Shown here piece after piece: positions 44,001 through 52,466 of a DNA stretch of 64,000 nt (the first letter of the stretch is position 1; every line of letters starts with the position of its first letter). Source of the stretch: 3107 sp001483205 (lineage in GTDB: Bacteria > Pseudomonadota > Alphaproteobacteria > Rhodobacterales > Rhodobacteraceae); the NCBI GenBank assembly GCA_964291375.2, contig OZ219809.1:1054001-1118000 (forward strand), read 5' to 3'. The notes beneath the pieces are model-generated. The model did not search any database and was not told where the DNA came from. It saw nothing but the letters and a program-made list of their open reading frames with translations. Made by a program: the position numbers and the translations under genes.

Positions 44001-44158
44001 AAGGGACCTCTGCATAAGGTCTCTGCATATAAGCTCAAGCCGTCTGCCTGGGCGGGGCTTTTCCCGAAGACCTCTGCATAAGGTCTCTGCATATTAGCTC
44101 AGCCGGGCGGACAGTTTGGCCACTGACGCGCCAATATGCAGAGGTCTCTTGCATATCA
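44001..44158. repeat. Stacked MITE-like repeats upstream of aroC and smpB
   Basis: GACCTCTGCATAAGGTCTCTGCATAT occurs twice about 70 bp apart, and the block ends CCAATATGCAGAGGTCTCTTG. It looks like nested insertion or local duplication of the short element. It sits in the divergent promoter region of aroC and smpB. Confidence 0.7.
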
Positions 44159-44220
44159 GCCCCGCCTCTGCCCGGCACCCTCTGGACTCGCCCCGGACAA
44201 GCCCGTAGACCGTCGCCATT

Positions 44221-44694
44221 ATGTCCGGCAAATCAGACACCCCGAACTACAAGGTCATCGCCCAGAACCGGCGGGCGCGCCACGAGTATGCGATTGAGGA
44301 TGATCTGGAATGCGGGATCGTCCTTACCGGGTCCGAGGTCAAATCCCTGCGCACCGGCAAATCCAACATCGCCGAAAGCTATGCCCATATCAAGGACGGC
44401 GAATTGTGGCTGGTCAACGGGTATATCGCCCCCTATGACCCGGCGCGCATCTGGGGGCATGAGGACCGCCGCCGCCGCAAACTGCTGGTCAGCAGGCGCG
44501 AACTGGCGCGGCTTGATCAGGCGACCGCCCGGAAGGGCATGACGCTGGTGCCTCTGGTCATGTATTTCAACCACAAGGGGTTGGTGAAGGTGAAAATCGC
44601 CATTGCCAGAGGCAAGAAGACCCATGACAAGCGCGCGGATGAGGCCCGGCGTGACTGGTCGCTTCAGAAACGCCGCCTGTTGCGGAACGGGTGA
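44221..44694 (+). CDS. smpB: SsrA-binding protein
   Basis: A 157-residue SmpB, the tmRNA partner that rescues stalled ribosomes. NYKVIAQNRRARHEYAIEDD, GIVLTGSEVKSLRTGKSNIA and FNHKGLVKVKIAIARGKKTH are the RNA-binding beta-barrel blocks, and the basic tail KRADEARRDWSLQKRRLLRN enters the decoding site. The start ATG 44221 is standard. No ssrA gene was recognised in the window. A repeat begins at its stop codon. Confidence 0.96.
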   Translation: MSGKSDTPNYKVIAQNRRARHEYAIEDDLECGIVLTGSEVKSLRTGKSNIAESYAHIKDGELWLVNGYIAPYDPARIWGHEDRRRRKLLVSRRELARLDQATARKGMTLVPLVMYFNHKGLVKVKIAIARGKKTHDKRADEARRDWSLQKRRLLRNG

Positions 44695-44740
44695 AGACCT
44701 CTGCATATTGGCTTGCGCCGGGCAGCCGCCTGTCTGTCCC
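44693..44740. repeat. End fragment of a MITE-like repeat after smpB
   Basis: GAAGACCTCTGCATATTGGC starts at the smpB stop and is followed by GGGCAGCCGCCTGTCTG. The element then passes into the 143-bp direct repeat without an opposite end. Confidence 0.55.
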
Positions 44741-44883
44741 CCCGTGCGGGCCGGACGCGGGTTTTGCCTCTTTCCCGGAATGTAAGCGCTTACAATTTCG
44801 GTGAAAGCGCTTACATCCATGCAGCAGCGCCCCGGCAGGATCAGAATTGGACCCTGTGATCAATTTCACGTCGCCACGCTATA
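44741..44883. repeat. 143-bp direct repeat, copy 1, with two operator-like palindromes
   Basis: Nearly identical to copy 2, which lies 239 bp on. Inside are TGTAAGCGCTTACA (44781-44794) and TGAAAGCGCTTACA (44802-44815), which look like LacI-family operators, and GATCAATTTCACGTCGCCAC at the end. No gene lies within it. Confidence 0.8.
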
Positions 44884-44979
44884 GCCTGACGCCCAAATTT
44901 TGAGTCCAAGCCTCAATCCTTTTCCCGCCCGGCGGAACGCCGCGCCGCGCCGACCTGCCCCCCACGGGGCGGCGCACCC

Positions 44980-45122
44980 CCCGTGCGGGCCGGACGCGGG
45001 TTTTGCCTCTTTCCCGGAATGTAAGCGCTTACAATTTCGGTGAAAGCGCTTACATCCATGCAGCAGCGCCCTGGCAGGATCAGAATTGGACCCTGTGATC
45101 AATTTCACGTCGCCACGCTATA
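44980..45122. repeat. 143-bp direct repeat, copy 2, with two operator-like palindromes
   Basis: Second copy, with about one difference from copy 1 (CCCGGCAGG against CCTGGCAGG). Palindromes lie at about 45020-45033 and 45041-45054. Between the copies is an inverted GGACTCAAAATTTGGGC block. The rest of the gap up to sseA shows AATAGGTCAGAGG but no palindrome module. Confidence 0.8.
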
Positions 45123-45281
45123 ATTGCACATCAGCAGGCAGGCGGCTGCCCGGCTCGGTCAATAGGTCAGAGGCCATATCCGCCTGCCCCGGCCACTGCC
45201 CCCCGCCTTCGCCCTTGCCTCTGCCTGCCCCGCCGGGTAGTCAGAACCGAACCCGCCGCCGCCCCCCGAAGAGACGCGCCC

Positions 45282-46136
45282 ATGTTCGTGGATGACCCCG
45301 AAACACTCGTTTCCACCAACTGGCTGGAGGCACATCTGCAAGACCCCGATCTGCGTGTCCTCGATGCAAGCTGGTATCTGCCGGATGCGGGCCGGGACGC
45401 GCGGGCCGAATACGCGGCGGCCCATATCCCTGATGCGCGTTTCCTCGACATCGACGACATCAGCGACCATCGTTCCTCATTGCCGCACATGGCCCCGCCG
45501 GTCGAGAAATTCATGTCCCGGATGCGCGCCCTTGGGGTGGGGGACGGCCATCAGGTGGTGGTTTACGACGGCGCGGGCCTGTTTTCGGCGGCCCGCGTGT
45601 GGTGGATGTTCCGCCTGATGGGGAAGGCTGGCATTGCCGTTCTGGACGGCGGCTTTGTCAAATGGCGGGCCGAGGGCCGCCCGGTCAGTGACGCCCCGCC
45701 GACGATCCGCGACCGCCACATGACCGCGCACCGGCAGGCGGGTCTGATCAAGGATGCAACCCATGTGGCGGCGGCGTCGAAACTCGGTGACCATGAAATT
45801 CTTGACGCCCGCAGCCCCGGCCGCTTTCGTGGCGAACAGCCGGAGCCCCGCCCCGGAATGCGCGCCGGACATATTCCGGGGTCGAAAAACACCCCCTACG
45901 CCACGCTGCTGAACGCCGACGGGACAATGAGGTCGCCGGATGATCTGCGAAAGCTGTTCACCGCCGCCGGGGTCGATCTGTCAAAGCCGGTCATCACCAC
46001 CTGCGGATCGGGCATCACTGCGGCAATCATCAATCTGGCGCTGGAGCGGATCGGCCATGCGCACCATGCGCTCTATGACGGATCATGGGCAGAATGGGGC
46101 ATCTATGACGGCCTGAAGGTCGAAACCGGAGGATAA
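45282..46136 (+). CDS. sseA: 3-mercaptopyruvate sulfurtransferase
   Basis: A 284-residue protein of two rhodanese domains. The second domain carries catalytic Cys241 in TTCGSGITAAI, the CGSGVTA-type loop of mercaptopyruvate rather than thiosulfate sulfurtransferases. The first domain (VSTNWLEAHLQDPDLRVLDA, residues 10-29) is non-catalytic, and ILDARSPGRFRGEQPEPRPG is the conserved substrate region. It starts ATG 45282. The aminotransferase gene begins four bases after its stop, so the pair is an operon: the aminotransferase can make 3-mercaptopyruvate-type oxoacids. Confidence 0.93.
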   Translation: MFVDDPETLVSTNWLEAHLQDPDLRVLDASWYLPDAGRDARAEYAAAHIPDARFLDIDDISDHRSSLPHMAPPVEKFMSRMRALGVGDGHQVVVYDGAGLFSAARVWWMFRLMGKAGIAVLDGGFVKWRAEGRPVSDAPPTIRDRHMTAHRQAGLIKDATHVAAASKLGDHEILDARSPGRFRGEQPEPRPGMRAGHIPGSKNTPYATLLNADGTMRSPDDLRKLFTAAGVDLSKPVITTCGSGITAAIINLALERIGHAHHALYDGSWAEWGIYDGLKVETGG

Positions 46137-46140
46137 GAGA

Positions 46141-47325
46141 ATGCTGTCAGACCTGACACTACCGCCGGAGGACAAAATCCTCGCGCTCATGCAGGTGTTT
46201 CGGGATGACCCGCGCAAGGGCAAGATTGACCTGGGCGTCGGCGTCTACAGGGACGCGAACGGCCATACGCCGGTGATGCGGGCGGTAAAGGCCGCCGAAA
46301 AGCGCTGGTGGCAGGCAGAAACCACCAAGACCTATACCGCCCTTGCCGGTGATCCGGCATTTGCCGACGCGATGATCGGGCTGGTGCTGGGGGCCAGCGT
46401 TGAACGCGCTCAGACCTCGGCCATCGCCACCCCCGGCGGCACCGGCGCGATCCGTCAGGCGCTGGAGCTGATCCGGATGGCCGCGCCCGACGCGACCGTC
46501 TGGCTGTCTGCACCGACCTGGCCGAACCATCCGGCCATCCTGCGCTATCTGGGCATGAACATGGCCGAATACCGCTATTTCGACAGCGCAACCCGCGCGG
46601 TTGATTTCGGGGCGATGATGGATGATCTGGGCCGGGTTCAGGCGGGGGATGTGGTTGTGCTGCACGCCTGTTGCCACAATCCGACCGGGGCGAACCTGAC
46701 CCTGCCCCAATGGGGGGAAGTCACCGCCCGGCTGCGCAAGGCCGGTGCCGTGCCGCTGATCGACATCGCCTATCAGGGCTTTGGCGACGGGTTAGAAGAG
46801 GACGCCGCCGGGCTGCGGATGATGGCCTCGGGCCTGCCCGAAACCCTGATCGCGGCAAGTTGTTCAAAGAATTTCGGCATTTACCGGGAGCGCACAGGCA
46901 TTCTGATCGCGGTGTCGCAGGACAAATCCCTGCGCGATGTGACCCAGGCCAGGCTGAACTTTCTCAACCGGCAGAACTATTCCTTTCCGCCCGATCACGG
47001 GGCGAGGCTGGTCAGCCTGATCCTGAATGACGACGGGCTGCGCACCGACTGGATGGCGGAACTGGAGCAGATGCGGCTGGGGATGCTGAAGCTGCGGCGG
47101 CACCTGTCGGAAGAGTTGCAGCGGTTGTCCGGGTCTGACCGGTTCGGGTTCATCGCCGGGCATCGGGGGATGTTTTCGCGCCTCGGGGCAACGCCGGAGC
47201 AGGTCGAGACCCTGCGGCGGGATCACGGCATCTATATGATCGGGGATTCGCGCCTGAACATCGCGGGGCTGACCCCGCAGACGGTGCCGGTTCTTGCCCG
47301 TGCGGTTATTGCGGCGGGGGTTTGA
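46141..47325 (+). CDS. Aromatic/aspartate aminotransferase (class I, TyrB-type)
   Basis: A 394-residue PLP enzyme of the aspartate/aromatic aminotransferase subgroup. LGVGVYRDANGHTPVMRAVK, HACCHNPTGANLTLPQW and the PLP lysine Lys243 in AASCSKNFGIYRERTG are diagnostic, and Arg in SRLNIAGL near the end binds the substrate carboxylate. It is expected to transaminate aromatic amino acids, Asp and perhaps Cys. It follows sseA by four bases, which fits a role in supplying mercaptopyruvate, though that link is inference. Its 3' side is followed by a repeat. Confidence 0.9.
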   Translation: MLSDLTLPPEDKILALMQVFRDDPRKGKIDLGVGVYRDANGHTPVMRAVKAAEKRWWQAETTKTYTALAGDPAFADAMIGLVLGASVERAQTSAIATPGGTGAIRQALELIRMAAPDATVWLSAPTWPNHPAILRYLGMNMAEYRYFDSATRAVDFGAMMDDLGRVQAGDVVVLHACCHNPTGANLTLPQWGEVTARLRKAGAVPLIDIAYQGFGDGLEEDAAGLRMMASGLPETLIAASCSKNFGIYRERTGILIAVSQDKSLRDVTQARLNFLNRQNYSFPPDHGARLVSLILNDDGLRTDWMAELEQMRLGMLKLRRHLSEELQRLSGSDRFGFIAGHRGMFSRLGATPEQVETLRRDHGIYMIGDSRLNIAGLTPQTVPVLARAVIAAGV

Positions 47326-47329
47326 GGGG

Positions 47330-47560
47330 GCCTCTGCATAATGGTTCGGGCCGGGTAATTCGCGGCCTGGGCAGGCCCTTTGCCGGGACAGATGCGCGAA
47401 CCACACGAGGGCCGCGTCCGGCCCGCACGGGTGGGCGCGAACGCGCCGCCCCGTGGGGGGGGCGGGACGGCGCGGCTTGGGCAGTTCCGCCGGGCGGGAT
47501 CAGGGGCAAGGCTGGACTCAAAATCCGGGCGTCAGGCTATACCCATGCCATAAAGTATAG
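47330..47560. repeat. Degenerate repeat after the aminotransferase gene
   Basis: Begins CCTCTGCATAATGGTTCGGG, then GCGCGGCTTGGGCAGTTCCG, and ends GGACTCAAAATCCGGGCGTC followed by AGGCTATA. The final part overlaps the last codons of the small minus-strand ORF. Confidence 0.6.
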
Positions 47561-47656
47561 CCTGAGCACAGCGCCATAGCCCCGCGCGTCAAGATATGCT
47601 TTCATGGCATCGACCGCCGCTGACTCCAGCCGCTTGATCTCATGTTCGTCGGTCAT
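47537..47656 (-). CDS. Small 39-residue hypothetical protein
   Basis: Starts MTDEHEIKRLESAAVDAMKA and ends in a hydrophobic, repeat-derived tail (LRLYFMAWV). AAAGGA lies nine bases upstream of the ATG at 47656. It starts about 28 bp after the poly-Asp ORF on the same strand, and both start MTD with good ribosome binding sites, so they look like a two-gene unit. The last residues come from the GTCAGGCTATA repeat, which suggests that the original 3' end was replaced. Confidence 0.45.
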   Translation of the reverse strand: MTDEHEIKRLESAAVDAMKAYLDARGYGAVLRLYFMAWV

Positions 47657-47684
47657 GTCGCATTCCTTTCATCGCTATCGTCAG

Positions 47685-48128
<444 letters not shown>

Positions 48129-48555
48129 CGTCTTCTCCATTTGTGGCTGGGACTGATCGTCCCACATTTTGCATCTTCGCCAGTGAAGTCGCAACGGTGC
48201 AAGTTGCCCCACTGCATTTCCACTTTCGTTGAATCTCAATAGCCGGTTTCGCTCCCCCCTTCTCAAAAGGGGGGGTAACTGTAAAATGACCTCTGACATA
48301 TTGGCGCAGCACCTGCCAAACCGTCCGCCCGGTCGTAAGACCGGGCAGCGCCCGCCCCGCCCCACGGCGGGCGCTTCGCTTCCGCCGGGCCGGGCGCTGC
48401 CCTCATCGGTCTTGTGAAACCCGTTGCCCATATCCCCGCCGGACCCGGACATCATGCCAAGGTCTTTTCAGCGAAAAAGCTGCGGCAGAGCTGTGATCAG
48501 ATTATCATACTTTGGCCATATTGGCGATACCCATGCCATAAGGTCCATACCCCGC
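48129..48555. repeat. Gap with degenerate repeat modules between the poly-Asp gene and phnY
   Basis: From about 48287 it contains GACCTCTGACATATTGGC, CCAAACCGTCCGCCCGG, CCGGTCGTAAGACCGG and GGCGGGCGCTTCGCTTCCGC. Near phnY lies TATTGGCGATACCCATGCCA, a decayed piece of the long repeat. No gene was seen. Confidence 0.5.
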
Positions 48556-50004
48556 TCAGCGCGGCCAGGGCAGGGAATAGGTCTTGACGTTGGTGAAGAA
48601 CTTCATCGCCTCCAGCACCCCTTCCTTCACCCCGTTGCCGCTGTCCTTGATGCCGCCAAAGGGGGACATCTCGGTCCTGTAGCCGGGTTGCTCCCAGATA
48701 TTCACCGTGCCGACCACCAGCCCCTCAACATAGCTGATCGCCCGGTTCAGGTCATTGGTGCAGACCCCCGAGGACAGGCCGAAAGCGGTTGCATTCGATA
48801 TGGCCATGACCGCCGCGTCATCATCGGGCACCCGGATGACAGGCACAACCGGGCCAAAGGTTTCCTCCATCACCAGCGCGCTGTCATAGGGCACCCTGTC
48901 CACCACAATCGGCGGCAACAACGCCCCCTGACGACCGGGGTGATAGAGGATTTCCGCCCCCTCCCGCGCGGCCTGCAACACCCGGTTCTCGAACAGCCCG
49001 GCGGCCTCGGCGTGAATCACGCAGCCAAGTTCGGTTTCCGGGTCTTCAGGGTCGCCGAACCTGATCGCCCTGGCCTTTTCCAGCACCAGCGGCACGAAGG
49101 CATCGGCAACCGCCTCCTGAACCAGAATGCGCTTCACCGCCGTGCAGCGCTGGCCGGAATTGCCGGTCGCCCCGGCAACCGCAATCGCCGCCGCCCGCTC
49201 CAGATCATCGCCGCCCAGATCATTGAGCACAATCAGCGGGTCATTGCCGCCAAGCTCCAGCGCCAAACGCCGCCCGCCCGCCTTGGCCGCAACCCTCCGG
49301 CCCACCGGCACACCCCCGGTAAAGGTGATGATGTCGATGTTTTCATTGACGACCATTTCGTCGCCGATGTCCTGCGGCCAGCCGGTCACCACCTGGAACA
49401 TCCCGGCAGGCAGACCGGCCTCATACAGGATGTCCGCAAGCGCAATCGCCGTGAGCGGGGTCAGCTCTGCCGGTTTGCAGACGACGCAGTTGTTGGTGGC
49501 GATGGCGGGGGCAACCTTGTGAGCAACCATATTGAGCGGATGGTTGAACGGCGTTATCGCCGAAATCGCCCGCACCGGCTCGCGTTTGGTGAAAATCTTG
49601 CGATCCCGGCCATGGGGGGTCAGATCGCAGGAAAAAACCCGGTCATCGTCGATAATCGCCATCTGAGCGGCGAGCATGAACACATCATGGGCGCGCCCGG
49701 TTTCATAAAGCGCATGGCGCAGACAGATGCCCAGCTCCAGCGTGATCCATTTCGCCAGCCAGTCGCGCCGCTCCCGGATCAGCCCGGCGGCGCGAAACAG
49801 GATTTGCGCGCGCTCATGGCGGGTCAGTTTCGGCGTATAGTCCGCGGCAATGCGAAAGGCCCTGCGGACATGCTCTGCCTGCCCGGCAGGAACCGTGCCG
49901 ATCACGTCGCCGGTATAGGGGTATGTGACCCCGATGACATCATCGGCAAAGACGGTTTCGCCGCCAATGCGCATCCCTTCATGGCGAATGTCGGGTCGGG
50001 TCAT
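48556..50004 (-). CDS. phnY: Phosphonoacetaldehyde dehydrogenase
   Basis: A 482-residue aldehyde dehydrogenase closely resembling PhnY, which oxidises phosphonoacetaldehyde to phosphonoacetate in 2-aminoethylphosphonate use. TPFNHPLNMVAHKVAPAIAT, LELGGNDPLIVLNDLGG, GNSGQRCTAVKRILVQ (nucleophile Cys287) and the end EAMKFFTNVKTYSLPWPR are typical of the PhnY subgroup; Glu250 is the general base. Neither the transaminase PhnW nor the hydrolase PhnA/PhnX is adjacent, so the pathway cannot be confirmed here. It diverges from a family-5 binding protein gene across 341 bp. Confidence 0.85.
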   Translation of the reverse strand: MTRPDIRHEGMRIGGETVFADDVIGVTYPYTGDVIGTVPAGQAEHVRRAFRIAADYTPKLTRHERAQILFRAAGLIRERRDWLAKWITLELGICLRHALYETGRAHDVFMLAAQMAIIDDDRVFSCDLTPHGRDRKIFTKREPVRAISAITPFNHPLNMVAHKVAPAIATNNCVVCKPAELTPLTAIALADILYEAGLPAGMFQVVTGWPQDIGDEMVVNENIDIITFTGGVPVGRRVAAKAGGRRLALELGGNDPLIVLNDLGGDDLERAAAIAVAGATGNSGQRCTAVKRILVQEAVADAFVPLVLEKARAIRFGDPEDPETELGCVIHAEAAGLFENRVLQAAREGAEILYHPGRQGALLPPIVVDRVPYDSALVMEETFGPVVPVIRVPDDDAAVMAISNATAFGLSSGVCTNDLNRAISYVEGLVVGTVNIWEQPGYRTEMSPFGGIKDSGNGVKEGVLEAMKFFTNVKTYSLPWPR

Positions 50005-50345
50005 GTTTTTGCTCCTCTTCCGGTCGCCTTTTCATCTTGCCGGGCCGTCGGCAATGGCGGTCTCCGGATCGTCCGGCCCGCACCCGTCCGGACAAATGAC
50101 AACGACAGGCGTTTTCGGAAACGGATACAGGCGTGCGTTCGCTTCGACAGGGGGGCGGGGTGTCATCGGGGGTGCTCCGTGCGGGCGGGCGGCAAATCTG
50201 ACCGGTCTTCTACCGACGGCCCGCCGGTTTGACGAATCATTTGACCACAGGCCAAATTGCCGAATGAGTCCGGCGCAGGGCAGATTTTTCCCGATTCAGG
50301 GCGTCACATGCTATGACAATCCGGGAAAATCCGACAGGAGACACC
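50005..50345. other. Divergent regulatory gap between phnY and the binding-protein gene
   Basis: No open frame with family resemblance and no copy of the window's repeat families was recognised here. It must hold the promoters of both flanking genes. No operator palindrome is obvious to the eye. Confidence 0.4.
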
Positions 50346-52382
50346 ATGAAAAGACTGCTGCTTTCGGGCGCGCTGCTGGCATTGCCGTCCGCTGCTCTCG
50401 CCACCTGCCCGGCCATCACCGCCGCCGACATGCAGGGCATCGCCCCCGGCGCGTATCCCCGGCAATATGATCTGGATGAGTTCCAGACGGCTGCGGGCTG
50501 CACCATGGAATTTTCGGAAAACCCCGACATTGCAGCGCTGAATGCCCGTATTCGCGGCAATGGCGACCTGCCGCCGCTGGCGGAGCGCCTGCCGTCAGAA
50601 CCGCTTATTATCGTGCCCTATGAAAGCGTCGGCAGGTATGGCGGCACTCTGGATGCCCTGTCCAACGCGACCGAGGCGGGCACGTCCGACTTTCTGTCGG
50701 TCCGCCATGTCAACCTGGTGCGCTATTCCGACGATTTGCAGACCATCGTGCCCAATGTGGCCAAATCCTGGGAGTGGAATGACGATTACACCCGGCTGAC
50801 CTTTCACCTGCGCAAGGGCCACAAATGGTCCGACGGCGCGCCGTTCACCTCGGCGGATGTGCAATTCTGGTATGACAACCTGGCGCTTGACCCCAACATC
50901 TTTGAGACGCCGAAGGATTACGTCACCGTCGCCGGTGAGCGCATGACGGTAGAGACGCCTGATGAAACCACTGTCATCTTCAATCTGCCTGCGCCGAAAC
51001 CGGGCCTTCTGGCGCATTTCGCCACCCATTTCGGGCAGGGCTTTCAGCCCAGACACTTTCTGGGCCGGTTCCACCCGGACATAAACCCCGATGCCGACAG
51101 CCTTGCCCGATCCTTCGGGTTCGGGAACGGCTATGACGCGATCAGGGTCTATTGGGGCAATTCCGACTGGACCGACACGCCGTCGCCGCTGCTGAGTGCG
51201 CCCGACAAGGTGGCAAATCTGCCTGCGGATGTGATCCCGACGCTCGAATCGCACATCTATGTCACCGACACGACCGAGGGCCGCCATCTGGTGGCAAACC
51301 CGTATTTCCATCAGGTGGATGTGACCGGACAGCAACTGCCCTATATCTCTGAGCAGGATGAGGTCTATATCAACGACAACGAGGTTCGCATCCTGAAAAT
51401 CATCAACGGCGAGGTCGATTACAAGGCCCAGTCGCTGCAACTCTCGGACGCGCCGCTCATGCTGGAAAACCGGCAATCGGGCAATTACTCGGTGCAGCTC
51501 AAGCCCAAAATCGCGATGCACGCCTTTTCGTTCAACGTGACCCATCCTGACCCGGCCCGGCGCGCCGTCTTCGGTGATCTGCGCTTCCGCCGGGCGATGT
51601 CGGTCGCCATCAACCGCGATGAACTGAACGAAGTGGCGTATTTCGGTCAGGGCACACCGCAACAGTATATCGGCTTTTCGCCTGCGCCGGATTTCGTTGA
51701 TCCGTCGTGGAAGACCTTCGCCACCGAATACGATACCGGGGCGGCGAATGCGCTGTTGGATGAGATCGGCATGGCTGACACCGATGGCGACGGCATCCGA
51801 GAGCTGCCCGATGGCCAGAAGCTGGTTCTGAACATCCCCTATGCGACGCAAGGCATTGCCGGGCAGGTGGTGGAGCTTGTCGCCCTGTATTGGCGCGATG
51901 TCGGGGTCGATTCGGTGGTCAGGGAAGTGACCCCGGACGAATACCTTTCGCTGCAATCCTCTAACCAGCTTGACGTTGGCGCGTGGGAAAAGGGCCAGCC
52001 GCTTGGCATCGTCATCGGCAATAACGAGCTCTGGGTGCCGCCGTTCGAGAATTATTTCGGCCATCGCAACGGGATGTTGTGGGCCGAATGGGTCGATTCG
52101 GGTGGCAGCGCCGGGGTTGAGCCGCCGGAGTTCGTCAGGCAACTGATCGCCGACATCAACGCCTTTCAGTCCGCCGCGCCCGGCTCTCCCGAGATGGCCG
52201 AGACCGGGGCGCGGCTGGTCGAGACCCTGACCGGCAACCTGCTGTTCATCGGCACGGTGATCACCCCGGACCCGATTGTTCATCACAACAGGCTGCGGAA
52301 TGTTGCCGAGTTCAGGACGGCCTCTTACGAATACTACCGGACCTATCCGTATCTTGCCACGCAATGGTGGCTGGACGAATAG
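50346..52382 (+). CDS. ABC transporter substrate-binding protein, family 5 (peptide/nickel/opine type)
   Basis: A 678-residue periplasmic binding protein. The signal peptide is MKRLLLSGALLALPSAALA, with Cys shortly after the cut, although it lacks a clean lipobox. NVAKSWEWNDDYTRLTFHLR and KWSDGAPFTSADVQFWYDN are the SBP_bac_5 signatures, and FRRAMSVAINRDELNE is the second-lobe helix. It is longer than the usual 500-600 residues, as in a group of alphaproteobacterial members. AGGAG lies seven bases before the ATG. No permease or ATPase adjoins it. The substrate is unknown. Confidence 0.88.
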   Translation: MKRLLLSGALLALPSAALATCPAITAADMQGIAPGAYPRQYDLDEFQTAAGCTMEFSENPDIAALNARIRGNGDLPPLAERLPSEPLIIVPYESVGRYGGTLDALSNATEAGTSDFLSVRHVNLVRYSDDLQTIVPNVAKSWEWNDDYTRLTFHLRKGHKWSDGAPFTSADVQFWYDNLALDPNIFETPKDYVTVAGERMTVETPDETTVIFNLPAPKPGLLAHFATHFGQGFQPRHFLGRFHPDINPDADSLARSFGFGNGYDAIRVYWGNSDWTDTPSPLLSAPDKVANLPADVIPTLESHIYVTDTTEGRHLVANPYFHQVDVTGQQLPYISEQDEVYINDNEVRILKIINGEVDYKAQSLQLSDAPLMLENRQSGNYSVQLKPKIAMHAFSFNVTHPDPARRAVFGDLRFRRAMSVAINRDELNEVAYFGQGTPQQYIGFSPAPDFVDPSWKTFATEYDTGAANALLDEIGMADTDGDGIRELPDGQKLVLNIPYATQGIAGQVVELVALYWRDVGVDSVVREVTPDEYLSLQSSNQLDVGAWEKGQPLGIVIGNNELWVPPFENYFGHRNGMLWAEWVDSGGSAGVEPPEFVRQLIADINAFQSAAPGSPEMAETGARLVETLTGNLLFIGTVITPDPIVHHNRLRNVAEFRTASYEYYRTYPYLATQWWLDE

Positions 52383-52397
52383 GGGCGGCGTGACCGT

Positions 52398-52466
52398 ATA
52401 GCCTGACGCCCGGATTTTGAGTCCGGCTTCCGGCCCTGAACCCGCCCGGCGGAACGCCGTGCGGGA
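52398..52466. repeat. Inverted-end repeat fragment between convergent genes
   Basis: TATAGCCTGACGCCCGGATT followed by TTGAGTCC, CCGGCCCTGAACCCGCCC and GGCGGAACGCCGTGCGGGA. It is the minus-orientation form of the GGACTCAAAATCCGG module seen at 24.5 and 47.5 kb. Confidence 0.6.

Noticed and set aside
48424..50232. 602-codon plus-strand frame opposite phnY
   Set aside because: Shadow of phnY; no conserved block and no ribosome binding site.
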